From Saururus chinensis (lineage: Eukaryota; Streptophyta; Magnoliopsida; Piperales; Saururaceae): a stretch of 64,000 nt of DNA. Under the pieces are notes generated by a model, which was given only the letters and a program-made list of their open reading frames with translations, was not told the origin of the DNA and searched no databases. The stretch spans positions 3,767,330 through 3,831,329 of the forward strand of contig CP141140.1 of assembly GCA_035235625.1 (NCBI GenBank), in the 5' to 3' direction. Shown here in pieces: positions 1-12,119 of this stretch (positions are counted from its first letter, which is position 1; every line of letters begins with the position of its first letter). The translations under genes were made by a program, and so were the position numbers.

Positions 1-741
1 ATTTTGGCATGATGGTGCCTTTGGTATGATTTTGGCACAATGGTGCATTTGGTATGATTTTTGGCACGATGGTGCATTTGGTATGTTTGTATGTGTATGA
101 GCATGTTATTGATATGCCTATCTGCTTCATGTTTGAGTTGCACGAACGCATGTATTTATGAACTTTGTGAGTTCACTGTTTTGGATTCCCCTACTGGGTA
201 TTTTCCTACTGAGTATGAAAATACTCATCACCCTACTTTTTAGCCCCGTTGTACGGGAAGTTTTGCAGGTTTGTGCGGTGAGCTCCTGGAGATAGATGCT
301 CATTTCAGCGGTGGATTGATTCCCGTTGACTCAGGTATATGCTTCACTTACTGCGAGTATTTTTGTGCCACGATCTGATGTATTGGGCGAGATGAGAATA
401 CAAGTGTTTTTATATTCTGGACTTTTGTTTGGATTAGATTGTGGACTGTTATGGGACTTGCACTCAGGAATGCCTGGGAGGGATTTGTATTTAAAGTCTA
501 TGATCATAGCAATTTATTCGTACGTGTGTTTTTGAGTAGCGCCTAATGATATTTGCTTTGGCTATACGATGTTTGACCATATGATGAAAATATTTAGATG
601 GAAAGTGGATGTTTACTATTTTAAATTATAAACTGTTTTATCAGGTTTTGATTTCGTCATTTTCCCTCTGATTTACAGACGTTATATTGCAAAAATTTTC
701 TGTGAATTTTAAGGAAAATGTGTGAAAAATCTCGGGCGTTA
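1..741 (+). mobile_element. 3' part of a gypsy-type LTR, cut by the window edge
   Basis: The segment ends in CTCGGGCGTTACA at about 741, a terminus typical of long plant gypsy (Del/Tekay-like) LTRs. Its layout resembles 4476-5432: short tandem repeats, then a stretch with ATACTCATCACCCTAC, then an AT-rich tail and a GGGCGTTACA-like end. Positions 1-87 hold three copies of a 28-29 bp repeat built around GGCACGATGGTGCATTTGG. The ORFs here are short and show no recognisable protein. Assignment to the Del/Tekay lineage is inferred from the termini only; no internal coding domain is present. Confidence 0.5.
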
Positions 742-3700
742 CAAAGGCACACCTATGCTCATGGGGCACAAGATCAAACAGGTAAGAGTAGATCCATGAT
801 ACTACTTACTTGAGCGCGCAAACATACCCCCATACATATGGGGTCATACAATTGCCCACACATAAGGGGTCTTATAGTGCCATACAATTGCCACCATTAT
901 GGGTCTTATAGTGCCAATGCCACTCTTGGGCAGAAATCATACAGTGCCTCTTGGGCGGAATCATGCAATGCCACTCTTGGGCAGGAATCATACAACGCTC
1001 TCAACAGAGCATCAAACGTCTGGGCTTAATATAGCACACAGACCACATCGAAAACATACAACGCTCTCAACAAAGCATTAGACGTTTGGGCTTCATACAA
1101 CACACAGACTAAATCGGAAACATACATAGCTCTCAACAGAGCATCAGGTGTTTGGTGCTCTATACAGCACACAGACAACATCTCGTAGGATAAATATCAT
1201 GGCAAGACATGCGAAATGCTTAGCCGACTCATTATCGGCTAGCTCAACATAGAACTTAATCCGTCGAACCCTCAAGTCTCAAACTCACAACGCTATTATT
1301 AGCTTTCTCAAAATTCAAGCTTGAATTAAGTATATTATGCGGTACAATTATGCCACACAACCTCACAGTCCTCGACTAATCAAACAGAAGCTGAGCCTAA
1401 TCGAAACCCTAGTTCGTCAGGGCAGCAAACTTCACTTACCCGTCCAAGTCACAACATAACTCACTGTACACAAATCCTTACGTAATCATACAATCTCTGT
1501 CATCCCTCTTATGGTCAAAACATCTAACTTGCATCGTCAAACTAAGCTCCTCATAGCTGATCCCCGTTATCATCCTCTTACTTAATTCCTCACTTATTAT
1601 ACTTACTTTTCACTTCATAATTTGTATGTTATGCATGTATAATTATGCACGCTCTTACTGTCAAATAAACCCTCATAAGGCTCCAAGCCTAAGTCCACTT
1701 AATTACCGAACCCCTGAAGTATGCTCCAAACCAAACCAATCTACTCCACTCCTTGCCTGTCAAACTTACGTTTGTTGTCTTCTGTCACATGCTTACGCAT
1801 ACGCATACAAATCCTCCCTTACCACTTCTTGTCGTCCATCACCATACCTCTGCCCTCACACACAGTCCACATACGTAACTTACTCAAAATCGCTAGCCAT
1901 CACTAGCATGTCCATAATACGCATCAGTAGCGTACTAAGATAATCGCTAGCCATCACTAGCGCATACCTATTCCACATTCATAAAACATACGTACAACTC
2001 ATACATATCAATCATACTTAGCACACGTATTACACATACATCAACCGTACTTACAGCTCATATGCATGTCATATGTGTCTAAACATACCATATAATCATG
2101 CTTATATGCACATCATGCAATTCTAGCATGCTACTACTCATTCAAGCATGCCATCATGAAATTACGAGTTCAAAGCTCCCCTACCTTGTAATCATGATGT
2201 TTGATGGTGAGCATACAACGATGGCGGCGTCAGTGGCAGAGTTGGCGGCCAAAAGCTTTTTCTAGCTAAGAGAGTTGTTGTCCCGAGATTTTAGGAAGCG
2301 CCAGAACTACACCGGCCAAATGGGGTGTCAAAGTCAACGCAGCAAAATCTGCGATCCATGGCGGCACACTAGGGGCGGCCGGGAGAAAGATCATGCCAAC
2401 GAGTGGCAAGTGAGACCAGAATTCAAGGGTGTACTAAATGAAGGTCAGCCGACACCTGAGAAATACTCGGCCTGCTGCAAGACGTCAAAATTGGCCGCGG
2501 ACAACACCCAACGACGTTGATTTTGCATTTACAAGGGCCCACATATGGACGAAGGGCGTGGGGTAATGTTCAAGGACAGAGGCGAGGTGGAGGACTCCAA
2601 TGTCAATTCCAAATGATGGCGGAGCCATCCGATGGTCAGGCGGCGCCAACGCAGCACCAAAACCCTAACCCGCACGCACAGCTACTTGCACACGCAGCCA
2701 AAGGGAGGGGAGAGAGGGCTAGACAGTGTCGGCCCAAAGCTCATAAGGGGCTGACAGGGCTAAGGCCCTAGTGGTGGCCAATCAAAGCGGCGACATCACC
2801 GATCACCACCCACAACCAAAACCAATGGTGTAGGTGGCTATGCATCTCGCACGACAAAGGACGGGGGAAATGTTTAGGGTTGGGCAAAGGTCGTGAGGCT
2901 ATCACTGACCAAGGCCTGTGTAGGTGAATTCGTCCACCTTCGATCAAGATAAGTCATACAAATTCTTGCCACAGGCCATCCGGTACCGACGGCATAAAAT
3001 GGGCAAGAGGGGTCAATGACCGGAAATGCAGGTGAGCAGAACTAGCTAGGGCTACGGCCCACAGGGAGGAGCTAGGGTCAGACGAGGTCAAACCGGCCCA
3101 GGTGGGGCCATCACTAAGACAAGGCTGGCCAAACATGGCCCACAGCTATAGCGGAACGGTCCTCGTTCGACCGGTTCACGCTACACACACTAGGTAACGG
3201 CATACGGGAAAGCAGCCCATTTTGGGTGGCGGCTAAGATGGGGCAGATAGGGTCAAATGTCTAGGCCAGAGCGGCCATGTTGTCATCACCGGTCCAAGGC
3301 AGAGCCAAATGGTAGACGACAATTTTTGGCAACTCATCGGAGAATCAAAATATAGTAAGGCAAAGGCTCGGGTTTTGTGGACGAGCACATCAACCGGCAA
3401 GCAACAGATCTCGTTCCAACGGAACAGATGGGACGAGGGCTAAACCAGGCTGGTGGAAACATCCACCGTTGTTGCCAGGCCAGAGAGAAGCTGAACAAAG
3501 GTGTGGTGGGTCAAGTCCGAAGTCCTGCTACCGGCGGCAGCTAGTGAACCCAGACACGGCCAAAAACAGGGAAGATGAGGGACTGGTCGGGGGAACCCAG
3601 TAAGGGCGGGGCGGCCATAGGGGCGGCGGAGATGGCTAGGGGCAGTCCTACTGTTGTCAGCCGGAGGCGAGCCGGAGGCGAGCCGAAGGCTGGCTCTCAC

Positions 3701-4475
3701 CGGGCACAGCCCCAAATTCCGTCACAAACAGAAACAGGGGAGGACGCAAGTGTTTGGCCGGAGGAAAGAGGGAGGGTGGAGGCAGAACCGGGCAGGGAGA
3801 GGTGGCCCACTAACTTCTCCGGACCAAGGCAATTTGGACTGAGTCTGGCCGGGGCGTCCAACGGCGGCCGAAGCCGGCAGGCAAGCTCGATGGAAAGGGG
3901 TAGAAAAATAGGGCAGAAGTGAATAAGAGGGCGAGGCGGCAGAGCAGAGGCCCACTGGGCCTAGAGGGGTGGCTTCCTGCCGTTGCCAGCCCAAGGTGGA
4001 GCTGTGGGGGGCCGGCCAGCCCTTGCCGGCTCACGGCGGCGGTGGTACAAATAAAACAGAGAGAGAAGTCTAATCTGGGAGGAGGGTGGCCTGGCCGTGG
4101 GGTCCAGGACGGTGGCCCCCTACTGTCGCACAACCGGGGCGGAGCCAGTGGCGGTGGCCTTGCGGCCCACCGGCGGCTGGGATAGAGAAAAATCGGAGAG
4201 GGGGGGTGTGCACTGTTCCAAAATTTCTGGATCGGGCTCGGCCGAGCTTGATCTTTCTGTTCTTTCCTTTTTCCCTTATCTTCTGCAGTCTCCTTCTCTC
4301 TCAAATTTTTGAGCCATAAACGCGCGTCTAGGCCTGTGGCCTATGACTAAGCCCCACACCTGACTATACGGGTAAGAATATCGTGACTAAATACGCCGTC
4401 ATATTTTTCTGCCAAAAATGATTAGAAAATAGTAGAAAAATTAGAAAAAATCGTAGGAAAATCCGGGGCATTACA
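742..4475 (-). mobile_element. Gypsy-type LTR segment, minus orientation, inner end truncated
   Basis: Read on the minus strand it starts TGTAATGCCCCGGATTTTCC at 4475, a characteristic 5' terminus of long plant gypsy LTRs. A GC-rich block follows (about 4300-2200), then an AT-rich block with short repeats (2200-780). The same AT-rich and GC-rich blocks recur at about 30.8-33.2 kb, for example around the CCCCTACCTTG motif at 2186 and 32409. The left end at 742 lacks the expected GGGTCGTGACA-like 3' terminus, so it is truncated or abuts another LTR. Several 60-160 aa ORFs in the GC-rich block are compositional and match no protein family I recognise. Confidence 0.5.
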
Positions 4476-4862
4476 CTATTATGGAGGTTTATGTGATATG
4501 AATACATGATCAGAAATAGTGTGATTAAGATACTATTATGCAGGTTTATGTGATATGAATGCATGATCAGAAATGGTGTGATTGAGACACTATTATGCAG
4601 GTTTATGTAATATGAATGCATGATCGAAATGGTGTGATTGAGACACTATTATGTAAGTTTATGTGATATGAATGCATGATCAGAAATGGTGTGCTTGAGA
4701 CACTATTATGCAGGTTTATGTGATATAAATGCATGATCAGAAATGGTATGATTGAGACACTATTATGCAGGTTTATGTGATATTAATGCATAATTAGAAA
4801 GTGTGTGATTGAGACACTATCATGTAGATTTATGTGATATAAATACATAATCATAAAGTGGT
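4474..4862. repeat. 58-bp minisatellite, about seven copies
   Basis: A unit of about 58 bp is repeated head to tail about seven times. It contains ATTATGCAGGTTTATGTGAT and AATGCATGATCAGAAATGG. Copies diverge by a few substitutions, and the last two are the most decayed. The array abuts the LTR terminus at 4475 and belongs to the LTR fragment on its right. Confidence 0.85.
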
Positions 4863-5432
4863 ATAGCATTGTTAATTTTAGATCTGAATTGCTACATTGT
4901 CATGCTGTCGTGTTTTCCGATCATTATAGTCGTATTGAAACCATTATTGAGTTTTTATACTCACCCCACTTTCTTTGTTTCGTTTTGGGGCTGCATGGCA
5001 TGACATGCAGTCGGACATGATCCTCTTTATGAGGAGAGGTCGGGGAGAGCTTGGGAGTAGGAGTGGAGGCCCCTAGACCTTGCATGTTTTTCTTATTATT
5101 TTGTTTTGATGTTGGAACCCTTGGAGTGGTTCTTATTTTCAAACCTATGATATATTATATCTTCAGTGTTGTTTGAGACCTTGTTTTGAGCTAAGTGTGT
5201 TGGCTATGGATTATTAGTATGTGGGTTTGAGATTTGTTGTTTAATTTAGAGTTTGAGTAACTCTTTTGGTTCTACCTATTTACTCTTACTCAAAGTAGTG
5301 CGTAACTCCGTTAATTAGACCGCCTGCGGTTAGGGCATAAATCTTTCGCTATTTCTTCAACCATTTTCAATACTGTCACCCCCGTGCGTTGGACTGGGTT
5401 CAACTCAGGTTCGGGTAGTGCTGGGGCGTGAC
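4476..5432 (+). mobile_element. 3' portion of a plus-oriented gypsy-type LTR
   Basis: Starts inside the minisatellite, continues through ATACTCACCCCAC and ends GTGCTGGGGCGTGACA at 5432, a typical 3' LTR terminus of long plant gypsy elements. The 5' part of this LTR is missing; the minus-oriented LTR at 742-4475 abuts the break. No coding sequence is visible. Confidence 0.5.
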
Positions 5433-5581
5433 AGGAAAAACCAAAAAAATTCAGTAGTATAGATTTTAATAGATGGTAACAGAAGATGCTATTTTATCTA
5501 ACCACATTGAATTTGGCTCGATTCATGTAATAGGATGTTCCTATTCTCGCTGAGGAGAAAAAGGATGACAAATAGGCTGTT

Positions 5582-8500
5582 GTGGAAATTGATGCATGGA
5601 AACATGTAGACTTTTTGTGCCAAAATTATATTCTCATTGGGTTGGATAGCATGTTGTACAACGTCTATAGTCTGATGAAGAGTGATAAAGCATTGTGTGA
5701 ATCCTTATATAAGAAATACAACATAGAAGATGTCGACACAAAGAAATTTATTGTAACCAAATTCTTGGACTTTAAGATGATGGATTCTTAGACTATGATT
5801 AATCAGGTCCAAGAGCTCCAAGTGATCCTGCATGATATAAATGTAGAAGATGTGACTTTAAGTGAAACCTTTCAAGTAGTTGCCATAATTTAAAAATTAC
5901 AACCTCCTTAAAGGATTTTAAGAATTACTTGAAGCACAAGCATAAGAGATAAACATGGAGGACTTGATTATTCGATTGAGGATAGAAGAGGACAACTGTG
6001 CTTCTGAAAAGAAAACTGGGAGTGAGGGCATAGAAGCTAAAGTTAATGTTGCGGAACAAGAGCAAAAAAATAACTTCAATAATAAGAAAAACAAAAATCC
6101 TAGAGGACAGTCAAATAATGACTATAACAAAGCCAAGTTCAAGGGCAAGTGCTATGTGTGTGACAAGAAAGACCATAAAGCTAAGGATTATCACAAGTGG
6201 AAGAAACAAGAGGATTCAAAGAATAAAAAAGCACAAGCTAATACAACTAATGTGGGGAATCTATCTAACAATGTGAATGACATCATCCTTTTCGATATGG
6301 TTTTTAAAGTGAATATGGTCGCTAATGCAAGAAAATGGTGGGTGGACACTGAGGCACTCATCATGTGTGTTCAAATAGGAAAAAAATTCTCCACTTATCA
6401 ACCAGTAAAAAAATGGTGAACAACTTTTCATAGGCAATTCTTCTATTGCCAGGGTTGGAGAACCGGAAACATGGTGCTCAAGATGCATTCGGGCAAGGAA
6501 CTCACTAGCAACAATGTGATATATGTGCCAGAAATTTGAAAGAATTTAGTGTCAGGATCATTGTTGAGCAAAAATGGGTTCAAATAGTGTTTGAATCATA
6601 TAAGTTTATACTTACTAAGAGTGAGATGTATGTGAGAAAATTGTATCTTAATGAGGGGCTTTTCAAGCTCAATGTATTGACTATTGTACCAATTACGAAT
6701 ATTAAGAATACTAGTGCTTCTTCTTCTTATATTATTAAGTAATGTGATGTGTGACATGGTAGATAAGGACATGTTAATTATGACCCTATGTGAAGATTGA
6801 TTAATATTGAATATCTACCTAAACTCTCATCATAAATGTGAGATTTGTGTAGAAAAAAATTGACAAGGAAATCTTCTAAAACATTGAAGAAGTACTAAAC
6901 CTCTTGAGTTAATTCACAATTATGTATGTGACCTGTTCAAACAAGAGAAGGTAAAAAGTATTTTATTACATTTATTAACGATTGTACTCGATATTATTAT
7001 GTGTAGTTGCTAAGATGTAATGATAAGGCTATAGACATGCTTGCACTATATAAAACAGAGGTTGAGAATCAACTTGGTAAGGAAAAAACAGTTATAAGGA
7101 GTGATAGAGGTGGGGAATATGAATTACCTTTTGATAAATTCTGTTCACAATATAGTATTATATACTAAACTACAACACCCTATTTACCTCAGCAAAATAG
7201 AGTTGTTGAATGGATAAATAGAACTTTAAAAGAGATGATAAATGTCATATTAATAAGTTTTGGATTGCCCCATAACATGTGGGGGGGAAACATTATTTTT
7301 GGCAAATTATATTCTCAACAAAATACTTTATAGGAAAACCTTTAAAACACTGTATGAATTATGAAAATGTTGAAAGCTTTCTTACAAATTTTTAAAGATG
7401 CGGGGGTGTTTAGCAAAAGTGGCAGTCCCTTATCCGAAGAGGATTAAGATTAGACTAAAGACCATTAATTGTCTATTCATTGGTTATGCCAATATTATTA
7501 TTGCATATTACTTTTTTGTTCATAAATCGAATATTCTTAATGTAAATGTCAATATTATGATCAAATCCAATAATGCTTCACTTTTTGAACATATTTTTTA
7601 TGGACAATAGTGAATATCAAGAAGGAGAAGATGATGAATGTAGATACAACAAACGTGGTAGAACATCAAAATTATTTGGTCCGGATTTTTTTACTTATTT
7701 GTTAGAAAATGAGCCTAAAAGCTTTAAGGAAACCATGTCATCTCCTGAAGCGCAATATTGAAAATAGGCTATAAATAGTAAAATTGAATCATTATGCAAA
7801 AATCATACATAGACCTTCAGTAAACCTATAGGATACCGGTAGATATTTAAGAGGAATATAAAGCTTGATGGATCAATTGAAAAATATAAAGTTATACTTG
7901 TTATTAAAATATACAAGTAAAAGGAAGGTTAAGATTGCTTTAATACATATTTACCATTCACAAAGATAACTTCTATTAGGATGTAATCACTACTGTTACT
8001 TTATATAATCTTAAAATAAATCAAATGTATGTGAAAATCACATTATTAAATGGTGACTTGAATGAGGAAATATATATGAAACTCCCTGAAGGGTTTGTTG
8101 TATTAGGTTAAGAAAACAAAGTATGTAGACTTGTGAAATCTCTCCATGGGCTTAAACAAAAGCAATGACATGAAAATTTTGACAAAATGATGATGTCAAA
8201 TGGATTCAAAATTAATGAATGTGACACAATGGCTATTGTCATTGTATGCCTTTATGTGGATGATATGCTCAATATTAGTAGTAATAAATAAATCATTAAA
8301 ACTACTAAGAGGATATTTAACAAACAGTTTGACATAAAAGATATGGGTATTGCAGATGTTATATTAGGGATAAAAATCACTAGAACATGTGATAGACATG
8401 CATTGTCTCAATTTCATTACATTGAGAAAATCCTAGAGAAATTCAATAAGAATGATAATCATAGCGAAAACACAAGCAGATGTGGCATTGCGTTTAAGCA

Positions 8501-9082
8501 AAAACACTAGTGAGAGTATATCATCACTTCAATACTCTAAAATTATTGGCAGTCTCAATTACGTAATGAATTGTACAAAATCAGACATAACATAGTGAGT
8601 AAGTAAACTGGGCAGATAAAATAACAACCTAGGGGCAAACTACTGGAAGGATGTAGTCAGGTTCTTAGATATATAAGATATACCTTAAACTATGGACTGC
8701 ATTATATAAGGTATCTAGCAATACTTAGAGGGTTATTGTGATAGAAACTGAATATCTAATATAAAATACTCAAAATCCATAAGTAGGTATGTCTTTACTC
8801 TTAGAGGCACAACAGTTTCTTGAAAATCCTCTAAACAAACATGTCATATATTTACATCCACTATGACAGCCAATCGACTATACGAAGGGCACAAAGTAAC
8901 TTATATAATAGTAAGTCTCGACATATACATCAGAGACATAATACCATAAACAATTGCTCTCTAGTGGAACTATTTCCACTATGTTAGGTCAAAAAAATAC
9001 TGTAGATCCACTTACTAAGGATTTAACCAAAGAACAAGTTAGTAGTTCATCGAGGGGAATGAACTTTAAGCCTATGTATTAA
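5582..9082 (+). pseudogene. Degenerate Ty1/copia gag-pol polyprotein
   Basis: The polyprotein is broken by many stops and frameshifts, but its domains remain in copia order. Gag begins with DAWKHVDFLCQNYILIGL and ends in a damaged zinc knuckle near 6150-6200: CYVC and H are present, but the last cysteine is tyrosine. A protease remnant WWVDTE lies near 6333. Integrase core motifs follow at about 7095-7260 (SDRGGEYE, PQQNRVVEW). Reverse transcriptase lies at about 8020-8470, with LLNGDLNEEIYM, LHGLKQ and the catalytic YVDD near 8252. The C-terminal DPLTKDL tail is near 9005. The integrase-before-RT order identifies Ty1/copia. It is non-functional. The matching 3' LTR is at 10228-10790; no 5' LTR was found upstream, so the left end is probably deleted. 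Confidence 0.9.
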
Positions 9083-9368
9083 GAATCATCATAATGGAAA
9101 CCTCACCTAGTTGACTGGAGATCCTAAGATCTAGATTCAAAGGGACAACCGAATTGTGGTAGATTAAAAGATAATCACTATTGATAACATCTCGTCCCAT
9201 TCCTATGATGAGATAGTGATGCATGCAGAGTGAATTAGGATAAGCTTTACTTTTAATAGTTCTTATAGCTAGCTTGAATTAATTTAAGTAGGGTATAGCA
9301 AGATACTCCAAATAAGAATTAGCTATATGAGTGTGAATGAGCTGCTTCAATGAGGATTTTAAGGCTAA

Positions 9369-9914
9369 GGGCTTTGTATCGAATTTCTATAAGAATCAGT
9401 TGATTCCACGCCAATTCAAGCTTGAATTATTGAAATCATGTTTGTGTGTAGAAGGTGGGCAGAATTAAAAATTTTGCCCAAAAGTTGATTCCAAGCTGTT
9501 TCGAGCCGGAATCAGCTGGAATCACCAAATCACCTCATGAGTGATTTCATCAATTCCGGCTCCCATCCCCCATTTCAAAAATTACATATTTCGTTAGTTT
9601 TTAATGGTTACCTCATATCTATTTGAGCCCTGAGAAACGTGCCATATAGGTGGGGCCCACTTTAAAAGTTCAAAATTATCTATCATTGTGGGATCTTGTT
9701 TGATAGAGCTCGAATTTATGAGCGTAATAGTATCCAGAACGTGTATATCTGAGTTCGAGAAAGAGAGAAATTTGTTTAAAGTTTTAAAATTGGGTTTGAT
9801 GCAACATTGAATTTTTTCTAAAAATTTCACTACCAACCTTAATTCACCTTCAATGGTGAATTTTTTTAATTAATTCCAAAAAATTCCACTTCCATTTCTA
9901 AAAAATCCAACATC
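9369..9914. mobile_element. Harbinger/Tourist-like MITE, decayed copy
   Basis: This 546-bp segment matches, along most of its length, the two MITE copies at 49852-50900. Shared blocks include ATAGGTGGGGCCCACTTTA, GATCTTGTTTGATAGAGCT and TAAAGTTTTAAAATTGGGTT. TAA flanks both ends (9366-9368 and 9915-9917), consistent with the 3-bp TWA target duplication of PIF/Harbinger elements. The terminal repeats are degraded (GGGCTTTG on the left, CCAACATC on the right). It sits between the copia pol relic and its polypurine tract, so it inserted into that retroelement. The short minus-strand ORF at 9594-9836 lies within it and is not a gene. Confidence 0.7.
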
Positions 9915-10214
9915 TAAATAACAAATCTTCTAGAGTACTCGTGAAAACCAGATTTGTTTAATGCCAAAATGGACAAAATCATGAGAACCACGTTGTGTCT
10001 GGGAAGTGACTGTGTAAATTATAGTATCTTGGTTCATACAAACGATTGAACAATTCAAGACATCACGTTCACTTATTAGCTAGTAGACCCGATAATTTTT
10101 ACAATGAAGGGTTTAAAGCCAAAAGCTATATTTTTCCCCATGCATGAATTTTTTAATATTTTGCTCTCACTTTTTATCTGCATTGTTTTACATAGTTGCC
10201 CAACCAATTCTCAT

Positions 10215-10790
10215 TTATGTGGGGGATTGTTAGAAAGTGGGCTACCCACTTTTGTGTGAATGAGAACACACATATGGTGAGTCCCACATTGCCTATGAAA
10301 TGATGACAGTGTTGGTATATAAGGCATAAGTTTGACCTTTTAAGTTAGGCCTTTGGGCCACCTCATTTTAGTGGGGGAGTTACATGTTAGACCCACGCAC
10401 CTAGGTGGGTTAACCCACATGCACGAGTTTGGATCGCACATATGACCGGCCGGCCCAGGTTGGGTTAGGTCAACAAGATAATTATTCTTGGGACAAATTT
10501 ATTTATTTTTTTAAACCCAAAATGGGTCCAGTTTTTTCTTAACTAAAATGTGTCTGTTAACGGGCGAACTCATTCGTTTAAATGGGACTGGTTGTCTTCA
10601 ATGAGATTTCTTATAAAACACTAAAAATTATTTATTAGGATTATCCTAACTGGATTTCATTACCATCTTATGTGAGAGTAATTTTATAACACTGGTTTGT
10701 TGTATACGCTGTGTGAAGGTGCTTTTATAGCGTATAGTAGATTGTCTTATTCTGAGAGACAAATACGCAAGTGATTCCTAAGCACCAACA
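10215..10790 (+). mobile_element. Copia polypurine tract and 3' LTR
   Basis: A polypurine tract (TATGTGGGGGATT, 10215-10227) directly precedes TGTTAGAAAGTGGGC at 10228, the LTR start. The LTR runs about 563 bp to CACCAACA at 10790, giving the TGTT...AACA inverted ends of copia LTRs. GGTATATAAGGC near 10314 is a plausible TATA region. This is the 3' LTR of the degenerate element whose pol starts near 5.6 kb. The right boundary was chosen on the terminal CA and could shift. Confidence 0.7.
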
Positions 10791-11888
10791 GGGAGGGCTA
10801 ATCTTGTCTTAAAGACAGAGCATACACGCTTGATTAGATTGACTTTCAATAAGTTTCCTTCATTGCAAATAATTACTAAGGTACATAATTAACCGATAAT
10901 ACTTAGATCTTTTATAGTAATCAATTTGATTTTGGTTTCCCCATGTGGCAATGTGGTGAATGAAGACTAAATAAAACTATTACTTTAACAAAGTTCTCCT
11001 ACAAATGCATTTGTCCTTTATATAAATTGTAGACTAAATGCATAAGGAACATAAGTATAGGCTAATCAATTAAATTATAACTAACTTTTGGTTTCTTTTG
11101 CTGGTATTACCCTAATGATTTACAACTGATGATGAGGTATATTGATATAGTGAAACTTATAGAGATTCTCTTACTATAGTGATTGTACTCTAGACATAAA
11201 GCATAGTATAAGCAGAAGTTGACATCATCATATCCTTTCATTTAGGTTTTTTATGCTACTAGTAACCCCAACAATTTGCCAAGACATGATAAAGTATATA
11301 TGTACACATTGAAACTTACAAAATTTCCCTTAATGGGATTGAAGTTGGTTGACACAAAATATATAGGAATGCACATCTAATTATTGTACTCTCTAATCTA
11401 ACAAATTGATCTTTATTTGGCTGGTTATACATATAATATGTACTCGTGGAAATTTTTTCTTGACGACGCCCCTAGGTGGGAATATGTCCATGCTACCTAA
11501 AATGTGGGCTATGTGTAAATTGTCAAACTAGTCATAATATAATATATGATGATGGAAAAATGACATTCTTATACCCTATATTTTTTTTTATTATAAGCTT
11601 TATACCACTATCTAATAAAAAATGATGTAACACATATAATATAGAAAAATGGGGTGTAAGAATATCACTTTTAAAAGTGGTTTGTGATGAAAAACCCTGG
11701 TATTAGTGTCATCTTTAACATGCAGCTTATTGTTAAGCTAGTAAAATTTGGACTAAGGATGTCAATTATGAGTGTATTTGGCTTGATATAATACTTATAA
11801 TTACTCGTGCATATAATTTATGTTCATTGTGATAATGTGATATTAAAAGCCCCTCTTATAAATGTACGTAAGAGAGACTCGTCTTTAG
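10791..11888. other. AT-rich intergenic stretch, no gene seen
   Basis: No ORF with coding character, RNA gene or clear repeat boundary is visible between the copia 3' LTR and the Stowaway-like terminus at 11891. Confidence 0.6.
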
Positions 11889-11951
11889 TACTCCCTCTGT
11901 CCTAAATTAATATCTCCAATAGAAAAAAAACAGTGTTCTACATTAATTGCT

Positions 11952-12087
11952 CCATTTTGGTCAATTTAAGCTATTAGATGGGTTTAGGATGCTTCTCACA
12001 CGTCGGGCAGGACAATTTTCCATTTTGCTCGATTTAAGCTATTAGATGGGTTTAGGATGCTTCTCACACGTCGGGCAAGACAATTTC
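11952..12087. repeat. 68-bp tandem duplication
   Basis: Two head-to-tail copies (11952-12019 and 12020-12087) share CTATTAGATGGGTTTAGGAT and CTTCTCACACGTCGGGCA, with only a few differences between them. They lie just inside the left Stowaway-like terminus. Confidence 0.9.
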
Positions 12088-12119
12088 ACTGGATTGAACG
12101 GACCCTCCCTTTCCAAAAC

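Noticed and set aside
3575-4319. Overlapping ORFs of 70-164 aa on both strands
   Set aside because: GC-rich LTR sequence with G/R/P-rich translations, no family match and no splice structure.
4474-4862. Regularly spaced repeats that could suggest a CRISPR-like array
   Set aside because: The units are head to tail with no unique spacers, in a plant genome; this is an ordinary minisatellite.
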